Shown here: one piece after another, positions 52,661 through 61,870 of the stretch
Position numbering within the stretch: the stretch's first letter is position 1
Layout: each line of letters starts with the position of its first letter
NCBI GenBank assembly: GCA_041660815.1
Contig: JBAZVN010000005.1
Coordinates: 124,001-188,000 of the forward strand
Length of the DNA: 64,000 bases
Source: PALSA-1006 sp041660815
GTDB taxonomy: Bacteria > Pseudomonadota > Gammaproteobacteria > Burkholderiales > Gallionellaceae
Reading direction: 5' to 3'
The notes under the pieces: generated by a model
The model's input: the letters and a program-made list of their open reading frames with translations, nothing else
The model's database searches: none
What the model was told of the DNA's origin: nothing
Position numbers and translations under genes: made by a program

Positions 52661-54568
52661 ATGAATTTCCCCAAATTATTTGATGTTATTGTAGTCGGAG
52701 GTGGGCATGCCGGAACGGAAGCTGCTTTGGCTAGCGCACGGATGGGGCGTACGACCCTGCTGCTATCGCACAACATTGAAACTTTGGGAGTCATGTCGTG
52801 CAACCCATCTATTGGCGGAATTGGCAAAGGGCATCTGGTTAAAGAAGTGGATGCCATGAGTGGTGCGATGGCTGCCGCAACTGATGTAGCCGGAATACAA
52901 TTTCGTATTTTGAATTCATCCAAGGGGCCGGCGGTGCGGGCAACTCGCGCTCAGGCTGACCGAGCTTTATATAAAACTGCTATTCGTGGATTTTTGGAGA
53001 ATCAGCCTAATCTCTGGTTGTTTCAGCAGGCGGTAGAAAAATTAATAATAAATGGTGAGCAAGTAAGCGGCGTGGAAACCCAGTTAGGGTTGCGCTTTAT
53101 GGCTAAAAGTGTAATTTTAACGACGGGTACATTTTTATCCGGATTAGTTCATGTAGGTCTTGCAAAATATCCGGCAGGTCGCGCGGGAGATCCAACTTCT
53201 CTAGCCTTGTCTGACGATTTGAGAAATTTAGGGTTACCAATTGGGCGGTTAAAGACAGGTACACCACCACGAATTGATGGTCGAACGATCAACTATTCCG
53301 GAATGATTGAACAACCCGGTGATAATCCGGTGCCGGTTTTTTCGTTTTTAGGTAAAGTAACGCAACATCCGCAACAATTACCCTGTTGGATTACACAAAC
53401 AAATATACAGACACATGAAATTATCCGTGGCGGTTTAGATCGCTCCCCGTTATTTACCGGTGTAATTGCCGGGGTAGGGCCGCGCTATTGTCCGTCTATT
53501 GAAGATAAAATTACGCGCTTCGCGGGAAAAGATTCACATCAAATCTTTTTGGAACCCGAGGGCTTGAGTACGCATGAAGTCTATCCAAATGGAATATCGA
53601 CAAGTCTTCCCTTCGATATTCAGTTGGCATTAGTTCATTCAATCAAGGGGTTGGAAAATGCCCATATTACCCGGCCAGGCTATGCAATTGAATATGACTA
53701 TTTTGATCCACGCGGGTTAAAAGCATCTTTGGAAACAAAGACAATTCAGGGGTTATTTTTTGCCGGCCAGATTAATGGGACAACAGGATACGAGGAAGCG
53801 GCGGCGCAAGGATTATTGGCGGGAATTAATGCGGCACGATATGCCAGAGAAGAAGAGTCTTGGCATCCAAGGCGCGATGAGGCCTATTTGGGCGTAATGG
53901 TGGATGATTTAACAACGCAGGGGGTATTGGAACCATACCGAATGTTTACCAGTAGGGCAGAATATCGTTTGCAACTGCGTGAAGACAATGCCGATTTGCG
54001 TTTAACTGAAATAGGCTGGCAATTGGGTGTTGTGGATGAAGCACGTTGGCGAGTCTTTTCAAATAAGCGGGAAAGTATTGCCAAGGAATTAGAGAGATTA
54101 AAATCAACATGGGTTAATCCGAATATATTGGCCAAAGCTGAAGCTGAACGTGTTTTGGGAAAAAATATTGAACGCGAGTACTCTCTGTACGAGCTGTTGC
54201 GCAGGCCTGATGTAAGCTATATTAATCTGATGACTCTGGAGGGAGTGGGCGGTTGCGTACCGGAAACTGAAGTGGCCGAACAGGTAGAAATTCATGCCAA
54301 ATATCAGGGTTATATTCAGCGTCAAATCGATGAAATTGGCCGTCAGCTAGAAAACGAAAAGTTGAAATTACCGATAACTATAGATTATTTCGCGGTTAGT
54401 GGATTATCAACCGAAGTTCAGCAAAAATTAAGTAAGCATCGTCCTGAAACATTGGGTCAGGCTGCCAGAATTTCCGGTATAACGCCGGCAGCCATTTCTT
54501 TGTTACTAGTGCATTTAAAGCGCGGGGGGATGGCAACATTAATTGATTCTTCCCCAGTAACAATATGA
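52661..54568 (+). CDS. mnmG: tRNA uridine modification enzyme MnmG
   Basis: 635 residues from ATG 52661. FAD-binding VIVVGGGHAGTEAALA, SCNPSIGGIGKGHL, PRIDGRTI and GTTGYEEAAAQG are intact. Partner of MnmE in wobble uridine modification. The frame opens at 52628 with TGAGGT just upstream, so a start at 52628 or 52631 is possible, but relatives begin near LFPKxFDVIVVGG. Stop overlaps the rsmG start (ATGA at 54565-54568). Confidence 0.96.
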   Translation: MNFPKLFDVIVVGGGHAGTEAALASARMGRTTLLLSHNIETLGVMSCNPSIGGIGKGHLVKEVDAMSGAMAAATDVAGIQFRILNSSKGPAVRATRAQADRALYKTAIRGFLENQPNLWLFQQAVEKLIINGEQVSGVETQLGLRFMAKSVILTTGTFLSGLVHVGLAKYPAGRAGDPTSLALSDDLRNLGLPIGRLKTGTPPRIDGRTINYSGMIEQPGDNPVPVFSFLGKVTQHPQQLPCWITQTNIQTHEIIRGGLDRSPLFTGVIAGVGPRYCPSIEDKITRFAGKDSHQIFLEPEGLSTHEVYPNGISTSLPFDIQLALVHSIKGLENAHITRPGYAIEYDYFDPRGLKASLETKTIQGLFFAGQINGTTGYEEAAAQGLLAGINAARYAREEESWHPRRDEAYLGVMVDDLTTQGVLEPYRMFTSRAEYRLQLREDNADLRLTEIGWQLGVVDEARWRVFSNKRESIAKELERLKSTWVNPNILAKAEAERVLGKNIEREYSLYELLRRPDVSYINLMTLEGVGGCVPETEVAEQVEIHAKYQGYIQRQIDEIGRQLENEKLKLPITIDYFAVSGLSTEVQQKLSKHRPETLGQAARISGITPAAISLLLVHLKRGGMATLIDSSPVTI

Positions 54569-55188
54569 TGCTTGAACAGATTTTAATTTCGGGCATCAGG
54601 GAATTGGGCATTGATGTTAGCCCTGAGGCCAGACAAAAATTACTAGACTATCTTGGGTTGTTGGGCAAATGGAACAGGGTTTATAACCTGACAGCGATAC
54701 GCAATCCGGAGCAAATGATTAGTCATCATGTTTTGGATAGTTTGGCTGTATTACCTCATTTGTGGCCCAAAAACTGGCTGGATGTAGGCTGCGGGGCGGG
54801 TTTGCCGGGTATTGTTTTGGCTATTGTCCGTCCGGAGTGGACGTTTACATTATTGGACAGTAACAGCAAGAAAATAAGTTTTGTACAGCAAGTGCTGATT
54901 GAGTTGCAACTAAACAATGTGCAGGTGTGTTCTGGGCGGGTTGAAGATTGTCAGTTTGGGCAAAAATTTGATGGAATTATTTCCCGTGCTTTTGCAGAAA
55001 CGACTGAATTTGTCGAGTTAACACAGCACTTGCTGATAAAAAGCGGGCGCTGGGCGGCTATGAAAGGCACGCCGGATTCCGAGTTACTGCGTCTCCCGGA
55101 ACATATTAAAGTTGAAAAAGTAATTCCTTTAAAAGTGCCCAAGCTGGATGCGGCGCGTTGTTTGGTGATACTACGAGAAAACAAATGA
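54565..55188 (+). CDS. rsmG: 16S rRNA m7G527 methyltransferase RsmG
   Basis: 207 residues. SAM-binding DVGCGAGLPGIVLAI, LLDSNSKKISFVQQV and RAFAE are present. It methylates G527 of 16S rRNA. Overlaps mnmG (ATGA at 54565-54568) and parA (ATGA at 55185-55188). Confidence 0.96.
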   Translation: MMLEQILISGIRELGIDVSPEARQKLLDYLGLLGKWNRVYNLTAIRNPEQMISHHVLDSLAVLPHLWPKNWLDVGCGAGLPGIVLAIVRPEWTFTLLDSNSKKISFVQQVLIELQLNNVQVCSGRVEDCQFGQKFDGIISRAFAETTEFVELTQHLLIKSGRWAAMKGTPDSELLRLPEHIKVEKVIPLKVPKLDAARCLVILRENK

Positions 55189-55967
55189 CTAAAATATTGG
55201 CAATAACCAATCAAAAAGGCGGCGTGGGAAAAACCACGACGACAGTAAATTTGGCGGCAAGCCTTGCCGCAGCCAAACAGCGGGTTTTGTTGATAGATCT
55301 TGATCCGCAGGGTAATGCAACGATGGGCAGCGGAATAGATAAGTCCGAGCTTGAAATTACCATTTACGATGTACTGTTGGGGGAAAAAACAGTTCGAGAA
55401 GTGCGAATCGCTTCATCAGGAAAATATGATGTGCTACCGTCGAATCGTGAATTGGCTGGTGCGGAAATTGAATTGGTCAATCTGGATAATCGTGAATTAC
55501 GCTTAAAGCAAGCCTTGGATTTAGTTGTTGACGAATATGATTATATTTTAATAGATTGTCCGCCAGCACTTAACCTATTGACTTTAAATGGATTGTGCGC
55601 TGCGCGATCAGTGATGATTCCCATGCAATGTGAATATTATGCAATGGAAGGATTAAGCGATTTGGTGAATACTATTCGCAAGGTTCGGGCACATTTAAAT
55701 TCAGAGTTGGAAATTGAAGGTTTATTGCGAACCATGTTTGATCCGCGCAATACTCTTGCCCAACAAGTCTCGGAGCAACTACAAAAGCATTTCGGAGATA
55801 AAGTTTACCGCACTGTGATTCCACGTAATGTGCGTCTTGCAGAAGCGCCCAGTTTCGGACTTCCTGTGTTATTACACGATAAAAACTCTAAGGGTACGCT
55901 CGCCTATTTGGCTTTGGCCGGTGAGCTGCTCGGAAAATCATCAGTATTAGTGTCTGCATCAAACTAA
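55185..55967 (+). CDS. parA: Chromosome partitioning ATPase ParA
   Basis: 260 residues from ATG 55185; the frame opens at 55158. Deviant Walker A KGGVGKTTTTVNLAAS at the N-terminus without an HTH extension, as in chromosomal ParA/Soj; also LLIDLDPQGNATMGSG and ILIDCPPALNLLT. It drives segregation of the origin with ParB bound at parS. Eight bases before parB. Confidence 0.97.
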   Translation: MTKILAITNQKGGVGKTTTTVNLAASLAAAKQRVLLIDLDPQGNATMGSGIDKSELEITIYDVLLGEKTVREVRIASSGKYDVLPSNRELAGAEIELVNLDNRELRLKQALDLVVDEYDYILIDCPPALNLLTLNGLCAARSVMIPMQCEYYAMEGLSDLVNTIRKVRAHLNSELEIEGLLRTMFDPRNTLAQQVSEQLQKHFGDKVYRTVIPRNVRLAEAPSFGLPVLLHDKNSKGTLAYLALAGELLGKSSVLVSASN

Positions 55968-55975
55968 GGAAAAAT

Positions 55976-56824
55976 ATGGCAACCATAAAATCACAAAAAG
56001 GGCTGGGACGGGGCTTGGATGCGCTGTTATCTGGGAATAAAGATCAAAGTAGCGATGCTTTGCGCGACTTAAAAATAGATCAACTTCGTCCGGGAAAATA
56101 TCAACCCCGTACACAAATGGATGAAATTTCTCTTAATGAGTTGGCCGAATCAATTAAAACTCAGGGAATTATGCAGCCTATTTTGGCGCGAGAATTATCT
56201 AGGGGTGAATACGAAATTATTGCAGGTGAACGGCGCTGGCGCGCTGCGAGATTAGCCGGATTAACGCAAGTACCTGTTTTAGTAAGAGATGTTCCAGATA
56301 ATGCTGCGCTAACCATGGCCATTATTGAAAATATTCAGCGCGAAGATCTGAATCCGCTGGAGGAGGCTGCAGGTATTCAACGCTTAATTGATGAATTTGA
56401 AATGACTCATCAAACTGCAGCTGATGCGGTGGGGCGCTCACGTAGTGCAGCAAGTAATTTGCTGCGTTTGTTAAAGCTACCTGAAGCAGTTCAAATATTG
56501 TTGAATGAAAATAAGTTGGATATGGGACATGCGCGTTCTTTGTTGGCGCTAGATTCAGCTCTGATGATTGTCACAGCCAACAAAATAATTGCCGAGAAGC
56601 TTTCAGTACGTGAAGCGGAAAAACTGGTTCAGAGTTTGCTAAATCCTCCTGCACATAAAAACATCCAAAAAGTTGATCGGGATTTGTTAAATCTTCAGGA
56701 AGAGTTAGCCCAGAAGATAGGAACAACTGTGCAAATTAAGGCCGGAAAAAAAGGGACCGGAAAACTCATAATTGAGTATTCCAGTAACTTGCATCTGGAT
56801 GAATTAATTGCCAAGCTTAAATAA
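55976..56824 (+). CDS. parB: Chromosome partitioning protein ParB
   Basis: 282 residues. N-terminal GLGRGLDALL box, CTP-binding motif region GEYEIIAGERRWRAARLAG, helix-turn-helix (about 150-185, TAADAVGRSRSAASNLLRLL) and a C-terminal dimerisation domain. It binds the two parS sites in this window, slides as a CTP clamp and works with ParA. AAGGAAAAAT stands before the ATG. Confidence 0.97.
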   Translation: MATIKSQKGLGRGLDALLSGNKDQSSDALRDLKIDQLRPGKYQPRTQMDEISLNELAESIKTQGIMQPILARELSRGEYEIIAGERRWRAARLAGLTQVPVLVRDVPDNAALTMAIIENIQREDLNPLEEAAGIQRLIDEFEMTHQTAADAVGRSRSAASNLLRLLKLPEAVQILLNENKLDMGHARSLLALDSALMIVTANKIIAEKLSVREAEKLVQSLLNPPAHKNIQKVDRDLLNLQEELAQKIGTTVQIKAGKKGTGKLIIEYSSNLHLDELIAKLK

Positions 56825-56841
56825 ATCGTTGACGAGAATAA

Positions 56842-57231
56842 GTGAGCTTGAGTAGAATGCGCGTCTTCAAAGGTTTAGGGATTGAAAAAGCAGTAGCCAG
56901 AATAATTTTAGTTCAGGTTTTGCTGACATTTACAGTTTCCTTGTTGCTGGTAATCGTCGCAGATATGGCGATCGCAGCGTCAGCCTTTGCGGGAGGAGCA
57001 GTTGGTTTCTTGACTAGTTTGGTTTATGCAACAAAAATGCGTGTATCGCAGGGTAATGAGGCAAAAAAAGTAATAAGAGCACATTACAATGCCGAAGCCT
57101 ACAAACTAATATTCACCATTCTGTTATTTTCTTTCATATTTACGCAGTTCAAAGATGTGCACGCGTTGCCGTTGTTTGCAACCTATATTGCAACATTGGC
57201 GGTTTATTGGGCAGCATTAATTTTTGTGTGA
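56842..57231 (+). CDS. atpI: ATP synthase protein I
   Basis: 129 residues with GTG start; ATG 56857 is an alternative. Four membrane helices (about 17-35, 38-60, 78-100, 105-127). AtpI assists assembly of the c-ring and is usually the first gene of the atp operon. Starts 17 bases after parB, so the operon may share the upstream transcript. Confidence 0.88.
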   Translation: MSLSRMRVFKGLGIEKAVARIILVQVLLTFTVSLLLVIVADMAIAASAFAGGAVGFLTSLVYATKMRVSQGNEAKKVIRAHYNAEAYKLIFTILLFSFIFTQFKDVHALPLFATYIATLAVYWAALIFV

Positions 57232-57237
57232 AACTTT

Positions 57238-58011
57238 ATGAGTACTGAAGGATTATCTACAACTGACTATATAGTGCATCACTTAACCAATCTTCATGTT
57301 GGAGAGGGTTTTTGGACATTGCACTTGGACACATTATTTGTATCTTTGATAATTGGTCTGATCGTTTTTGGGACAATGTGGATAGCCACACGTAAAGCGA
57401 CTGCCGGCGTTCCTGGCGGGTTGCAAAACTTTATCGAAATGGTTGTCGGTATGGTTGACTCGCAAGTTAAAGATACTTTCCACGGTAAGAGTGAGTTGAT
57501 CGCTCCGCTGGCATTGACGATCTTTGTGTGGATTTTCGCAATGAATGCAATGGACGTGATTCCAGTTGACTTGTTACCACTCATTGCTAGCTGGTTTGGC
57601 ATAAGTCATTTAAAGATTGTGCCCTCGACAGACTTGAACGCTACGTTTGCGATGTCTTTGTCCGTATTTTTCCTGATCTATTTCTATAGCTTTAAAGTTA
57701 AAGGCGTGGTTGGTTTCGGAAAAGAGGTATTTTTTGCTCCATTCGGTAAATTTCCTTTATTAATTCCGGTAAATATTTTATTCCGCATCGTTGAAGATAT
57801 TGCTAAGCCAATTTCGCTGGCACTGCGTCTCTTCGGCAATATGTATGCGGGTGAAATGGTATTTATTCTGATTGCGTTGTTGCCCTGGTATTTACAATGG
57901 ACATTGGGCGCACCATGGGCAATATTTCACCTCTTAATTATCACGTTGCAAGCTTTTGTGTTCATGATGTTGACTATTGTATATCTCAGCATGGCACATG
58001 AAAGTCACTAA
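57238..58011 (+). CDS. atpB: ATP synthase subunit a
   Basis: 257 residues, five or six membrane helices. The essential proton-channel Arg is Arg197 in SLALRLFGNMYAGE. Forms the stator half-channels against the c-ring in the inner membrane. Six bases after atpI. Confidence 0.97.
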   Translation: MSTEGLSTTDYIVHHLTNLHVGEGFWTLHLDTLFVSLIIGLIVFGTMWIATRKATAGVPGGLQNFIEMVVGMVDSQVKDTFHGKSELIAPLALTIFVWIFAMNAMDVIPVDLLPLIASWFGISHLKIVPSTDLNATFAMSLSVFFLIYFYSFKVKGVVGFGKEVFFAPFGKFPLLIPVNILFRIVEDIAKPISLALRLFGNMYAGEMVFILIALLPWYLQWTLGAPWAIFHLLIITLQAFVFMMLTIVYLSMAHESH

Positions 58012-58051
58012 CTTTTTTTGTATTAATTAACTAAACCTCCAAGGAGAAAAC

Positions 58052-58315
58052 ATGGAACTAGCACTATTGTTGGGTAATGTATCGATCGCTGTAGCAGTTT
58101 TGATCGGTTTGGGCGCGTTGGGAACAGCGATTGGCTTTGGTTTGTTGGGCGGTCGCTTTTTGGAAGGCGCTGCACGTCAACCAGAAATGATCCCTACATT
58201 GCAAGTTAAAATGTTTATCGTAGCCGGTCTGTTAGATGCGGTAACCATGATTGGTGTTGGTATTGCGTTGTACTTGTTGTTCGCAAACCCATTCATCGCG
58301 ATTGTTAAAGGTTAA
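58052..58315 (+). CDS. atpE: ATP synthase subunit c
   Basis: 87 residues, two membrane helices joined by the polar loop ARQPE. The ion-carrying acid is Asp62 in GLLDAVTMIGVG, as in proton-driven rings; the Gln/Glu-Ser pattern of sodium rings is absent. CAAGGAGAAAAC, a very strong ribosome-binding site, precedes the ATG, which fits the high copy number of c subunits. Confidence 0.97.
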   Translation: MELALLLGNVSIAVAVLIGLGALGTAIGFGLLGGRFLEGAARQPEMIPTLQVKMFIVAGLLDAVTMIGVGIALYLLFANPFIAIVKG

Positions 58316-58348
58316 TTCCTCCATCGTTATTGACTGAAAGGGTATGAC

Positions 58349-58819
58349 GTGAATATCAACGCAACCTTGCTAGGACAGGCAATTACTTTTGCCATCCTTA
58401 TCTGGTTCACCATGAAGTTTGTATGGCCACCATTGATGCAGGCTATGGAAGAGCGTGCCAAAACCATTGCTGATGGTTTGGCCGCTGCTGAACGTGGCAA
58501 GCATGATTTGGAGTTGGCTGCAAAACGCTCTGCTGAACTTATTCATCAGGCAAAGGAAAAAGCTGCTGAAATTATTATCGCCGGTGAAAAACGTGCCAGT
58601 GAAATTGTTGAAGAAGCTAAAACCAATGCTAAAGCCGAAGGTGAGCGCATCATTGCGGGCGCCAAGGCGGAAATTGATCAAGAAGTGTTTAGAGCAAAAG
58701 AGCAACTTCGTACTCAGGTATCTGCAGTGGCTTTGGCGGGTGCTGGAAAAATTCTGGGTCGTGAAATTGATGCGAAAGCACACAATGACCTGCTTGATAA
58801 ACTTGTAGCGGAAATCTAA
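58349..58819 (+). CDS. atpF: ATP synthase subunit b
   Basis: 156 residues with GTG start and GAAAGGG upstream. One N-terminal membrane helix (about 6-26, LLGQAITFAILIWFTMKFVW) then a long charged helix. The peripheral stalk dimer linking F1 to subunit a. Confidence 0.95.
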   Translation: MNINATLLGQAITFAILIWFTMKFVWPPLMQAMEERAKTIADGLAAAERGKHDLELAAKRSAELIHQAKEKAAEIIIAGEKRASEIVEEAKTNAKAEGERIIAGAKAEIDQEVFRAKEQLRTQVSAVALAGAGKILGREIDAKAHNDLLDKLVAEI

Positions 58820-58824
58820 GCGCC

Positions 58825-59358
58825 ATGTCTCAAGCAATCACAGCCGCACGTCCATATGCTCAGGCAGCTTTTGATGAGGCTCAAAAGCTGGGTGAATTAA
58901 AAAACTGGTCTGAAATGCTATCAGCAGCTGCTTCTGCGGTAGAAAATGCCGATTTGCAAGCTGTAATTCGCAGCCCTAAAGTAGATGCGATGCAGTTGGC
59001 AAATCTAATGTTGATGCTGTCTGGAGAAAAGCTGGGCCAGTTAGCGCAAAATTTTATTAAGCTTCTGGTGGAAAATCAGCGCTTATTGGTATTGCCTCAA
59101 ATATCCGTGTTGTTTGAAGCATTGCGTGCGGAAGCAGAGAAAAGTATCGACGTTGTTGTAACCTCAGCATATGAGTTAAATGATACTCAAAAGCAAAAAG
59201 TTGTGGCGGCGTTAAAAGTCAAAATGGGACGCGAAATCAAACTCACATGCGAAACTAATAAAGAGCTGTTGGGTGGAATTGTTATTCGCGCTGGGGACAA
59301 AGTAATAGACGGCTCGGCGCGTACGCGTTTATCCGAGTTGGCTGTAGCATTGGCCTAA
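58825..59358 (+). CDS. atpH: ATP synthase subunit delta
   Basis: 177 residues. N-terminal six-helix domain beginning AAR-PYAQAAFDEA and C-terminal GGIVIRAGDKVIDGSARTRL, the family signature. Joins the peripheral stalk to the top of F1. Five bases after atpF. Confidence 0.95.
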   Translation: MSQAITAARPYAQAAFDEAQKLGELKNWSEMLSAAASAVENADLQAVIRSPKVDAMQLANLMLMLSGEKLGQLAQNFIKLLVENQRLLVLPQISVLFEALRAEAEKSIDVVVTSAYELNDTQKQKVVAALKVKMGREIKLTCETNKELLGGIVIRAGDKVIDGSARTRLSELAVALA

Positions 59359-59389
59359 TCACCGATTTATCGAAATAAGGAAAAGTCAG

Positions 59390-60931
59390 ATGAAGCTCAA
59401 CCCTTCTGAAATTAGCAACTTGATTCGCAGCCGCATTGAAAACTTTGAGGCTTTGACCGAAGCGCGCACCGAAGGTACGGTTGTTAGCGTAACCGATGGT
59501 ATTGTACGTGTGCACGGTTTGTCAGATGTAATGCAGGGTGAAATGTTGGAATTTCCAGGCAACACATACGGTTTAGCTTTGAACCTAGAGCGTGACTCTG
59601 TAGGTGCAGTTGTGCTGGGTGAATATGAACATATCTCAGAAGGCGATACGGTTAAATGTACCGGCAAAATTCTGGAAGTTCCTGTAGGTCCAGAATTACG
59701 CGGACGCGTTGTTAATGCACTGGGACAGCCGATTGATGGTAAAGGTCCGATTAACGCCAAGATGACCGATAAGGTTGAAAAAGTTGCACCAGGTGTTATT
59801 GCACGTAAATCAGTAGATCAACCAGTACAAACCGGTTTGAAGTCAATTGACTCAATGGTTCCGGTTGGTCGCGGTCAACGTGAATTGATTATCGGTGACC
59901 GTCAAACAGGTAAAACAGCTGTAGCAATCGACACCATCATCAATCAAAAAGGTCAAAACATGACCTGCGTTTATGTAGCAATTGGCCAAAAGGCTTCAAC
60001 AATTGCTAATGTAGTACGTAAATTGGAAGAACACGGTGCAATGGGTTATACCATTGTGGTTGTTGCAACAGCGTCTGATTCGGCTGCAATGCAATTCTTG
60101 GCACCTTATGCTGGTTGCACAATGGGTGAATATTTCCGTGATCGCGGTGAAGATGCGCTGATTGTATATGATGACTTAACCAAGCAAGCATGGGCATATC
60201 GCCAAATTTCCTTGTTGTTGCGTCGTCCTCCTGGTCGTGAAGCTTATCCTGGCGACGTTTTCTACTTGCACTCACGCTTGCTGGAGCGCGCATCTCGCGT
60301 TAATGCGGATTACGTTGAAGCTTTCACCAAAGGTGAAGTTAAGGGTAAAACTGGTTCATTGACAGCATTGCCAATCATTGAAACTGCAGCCGGCGACGTT
60401 TCAGCCTTCGTTCCAACTAACGTAATTTCGATTACTGACGGTCAGATTTTCCTTGAGACTGATTTGTTTAACGCAGGTGTACGTCCTGCTATCAACGCCG
60501 GTATTTCAGTATCCCGCGTGGGTGGTGCTGCTCAAACTAAAGTAATCAAGAAGTTAGGCGGCGGTGTTCGTTTGGCGCTGGCACAGTATCGTGAATTGGC
60601 AGCTTTTGCACAATTTGCATCTGATTTGGATGAGGTAACTCGCAAGCAATTGGAGCGTGGCCGCTTAGTTACTGAGTTAATGAAACAGTTGCAATATGCA
60701 CCGTTATCTATTGCAGAAATGGCTGTTACATTGTTCTCGGTCAACAAAGGTTACTTTGATGATGTTGAAGTTAAGAAAGCTTTAGCTTTTGAGTCGGCAG
60801 TTCATGCTTACTTGAAATCAAAGCATAAAGACTTGATGGATGCGATCAATACCAGCAAAGATTTAAGTGCAGATAATGAAAAAATTCTGTCTGCTGCAAT
60901 TGAAACCTTTAAGTCCACCGCAGTTTACTAA
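59390..60931 (+). CDS. atpA: ATP synthase subunit alpha
   Basis: 513 residues. Walker A GDRQTGKTAVAIDTI, signature PAINAGISVSRVGGAAQ and the N-terminal NPSEISNLIRSRIENF. Non-catalytic nucleotide-binding subunit of F1. AAGGAAAAG lies before the ATG. Confidence 0.98.
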   Translation: MKLNPSEISNLIRSRIENFEALTEARTEGTVVSVTDGIVRVHGLSDVMQGEMLEFPGNTYGLALNLERDSVGAVVLGEYEHISEGDTVKCTGKILEVPVGPELRGRVVNALGQPIDGKGPINAKMTDKVEKVAPGVIARKSVDQPVQTGLKSIDSMVPVGRGQRELIIGDRQTGKTAVAIDTIINQKGQNMTCVYVAIGQKASTIANVVRKLEEHGAMGYTIVVVATASDSAAMQFLAPYAGCTMGEYFRDRGEDALIVYDDLTKQAWAYRQISLLLRRPPGREAYPGDVFYLHSRLLERASRVNADYVEAFTKGEVKGKTGSLTALPIIETAAGDVSAFVPTNVISITDGQIFLETDLFNAGVRPAINAGISVSRVGGAAQTKVIKKLGGGVRLALAQYRELAAFAQFASDLDEVTRKQLERGRLVTELMKQLQYAPLSIAEMAVTLFSVNKGYFDDVEVKKALAFESAVHAYLKSKHKDLMDAINTSKDLSADNEKILSAAIETFKSTAVY

Positions 60932-60945
60932 GCGAGAGTCTAATC

Positions 60946-61815
60946 ATGGCTGGTAGCAAAGAGATACGCACCAAGATCAAAAGCGTAGAAAATACGCGAA
61001 AGATTACGCGTGCAATGGAAATGGTTGCGGCAGCTAAAATGCGCAGAGCTCAAGAGCGTATGCGTGCTGCCCGGCCCTATGCTGAAAAAATTCGTCAGGT
61101 TGCTGCACACTTGGCTCATGCAAATCCTGAGTACAAGCATCCATACTTAATTAAGCGTGATTCAGTTAAAAACGTTGGTATTATCGTAATCACATCCGAT
61201 AAAGGATTGTGCGGTGGTTTAAATACTAACGTATTACGAGTTGTCACCAATCGCATGAAAGAATGGGATAGTACGGGTACAGGACTAAGAATTACGCCAA
61301 TTGGCAATAAAGGTTTCAGCTTTATGAGTCGAATTGGCGCAAAAATACAGTCGCACTTAACAGGTTTGGGCGATACACCTCACGTAGAAAACTTAATTGG
61401 TGCAGTTAAGGCCATGTTGGACGCCTACGTTGCGGGTGAAGTTGACGCAATTTATATCTCCTACAATCATTTTGTTAATACGATGAAACAAGAGCCGACA
61501 TTTGAGCAATTGTTGCCATTATCCGGCGAGTTTATAAGCGAAAGACGCGGCGGACAATGGGATTACATCTATGAGCCTGATGCTAAGTTGGTAGTAGATG
61601 AATTATTGCTGCGTTATGTAGAGTCTTTGGTTTACTCGGCAGTTACAGAAAATCAAGCGTCCGAACAAAGTTCACGTATGGTTGCGATGAAAGCTGCATC
61701 GGATAATGCAAAGACTGTTATTGGTGAACTTAAGCTGATTTACAACAAAGCACGTCAGGCAGCGATCACCAAGGAAATTTCAGAAATTGTTGGTGGAGCA
61801 GCAGCGGTAAATTAA
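60946..61815 (+). CDS. atpG: ATP synthase subunit gamma
   Basis: 289 residues. N-terminal helix KEIRTKIKSVENTRKITRAM, DKGLCGGLNTN and the C-terminal KAASDNAKTVIGELKLIYNK, which together form the rotor shaft. A hairpin covers its stop codon (61800-61827). Confidence 0.97.
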   Translation: MAGSKEIRTKIKSVENTRKITRAMEMVAAAKMRRAQERMRAARPYAEKIRQVAAHLAHANPEYKHPYLIKRDSVKNVGIIVITSDKGLCGGLNTNVLRVVTNRMKEWDSTGTGLRITPIGNKGFSFMSRIGAKIQSHLTGLGDTPHVENLIGAVKAMLDAYVAGEVDAIYISYNHFVNTMKQEPTFEQLLPLSGEFISERRGGQWDYIYEPDAKLVVDELLLRYVESLVYSAVTENQASEQSSRMVAMKAASDNAKTVIGELKLIYNKARQAAITKEISEIVGGAAAVN

Positions 61816-61827
61816 AGCACCGCTGCT
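61800..61827 (+). other. Intercistronic hairpin at the atpG-atpD junction
   Basis: AGCAGCGGT (61800-61808) and ACCGCTGCT (61819-61827) form a perfect 9-bp stem around a 10-base loop that contains the atpG stop codon. Only TT follows, so a terminator is unlikely. It may tune atpD translation or message processing. Confidence 0.5.
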
Positions 61828-61870
61828 TTGCAGCTGTGTACAGAATCAATTTAAAGTGGGGAATCTTAAA

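Noticed and set aside
58052..58315. Sodium-specific ATP synthase c ring
   Set aside because: The carrier residue is Asp62 without the Gln and Glu-Ser ligands that mark sodium rings.
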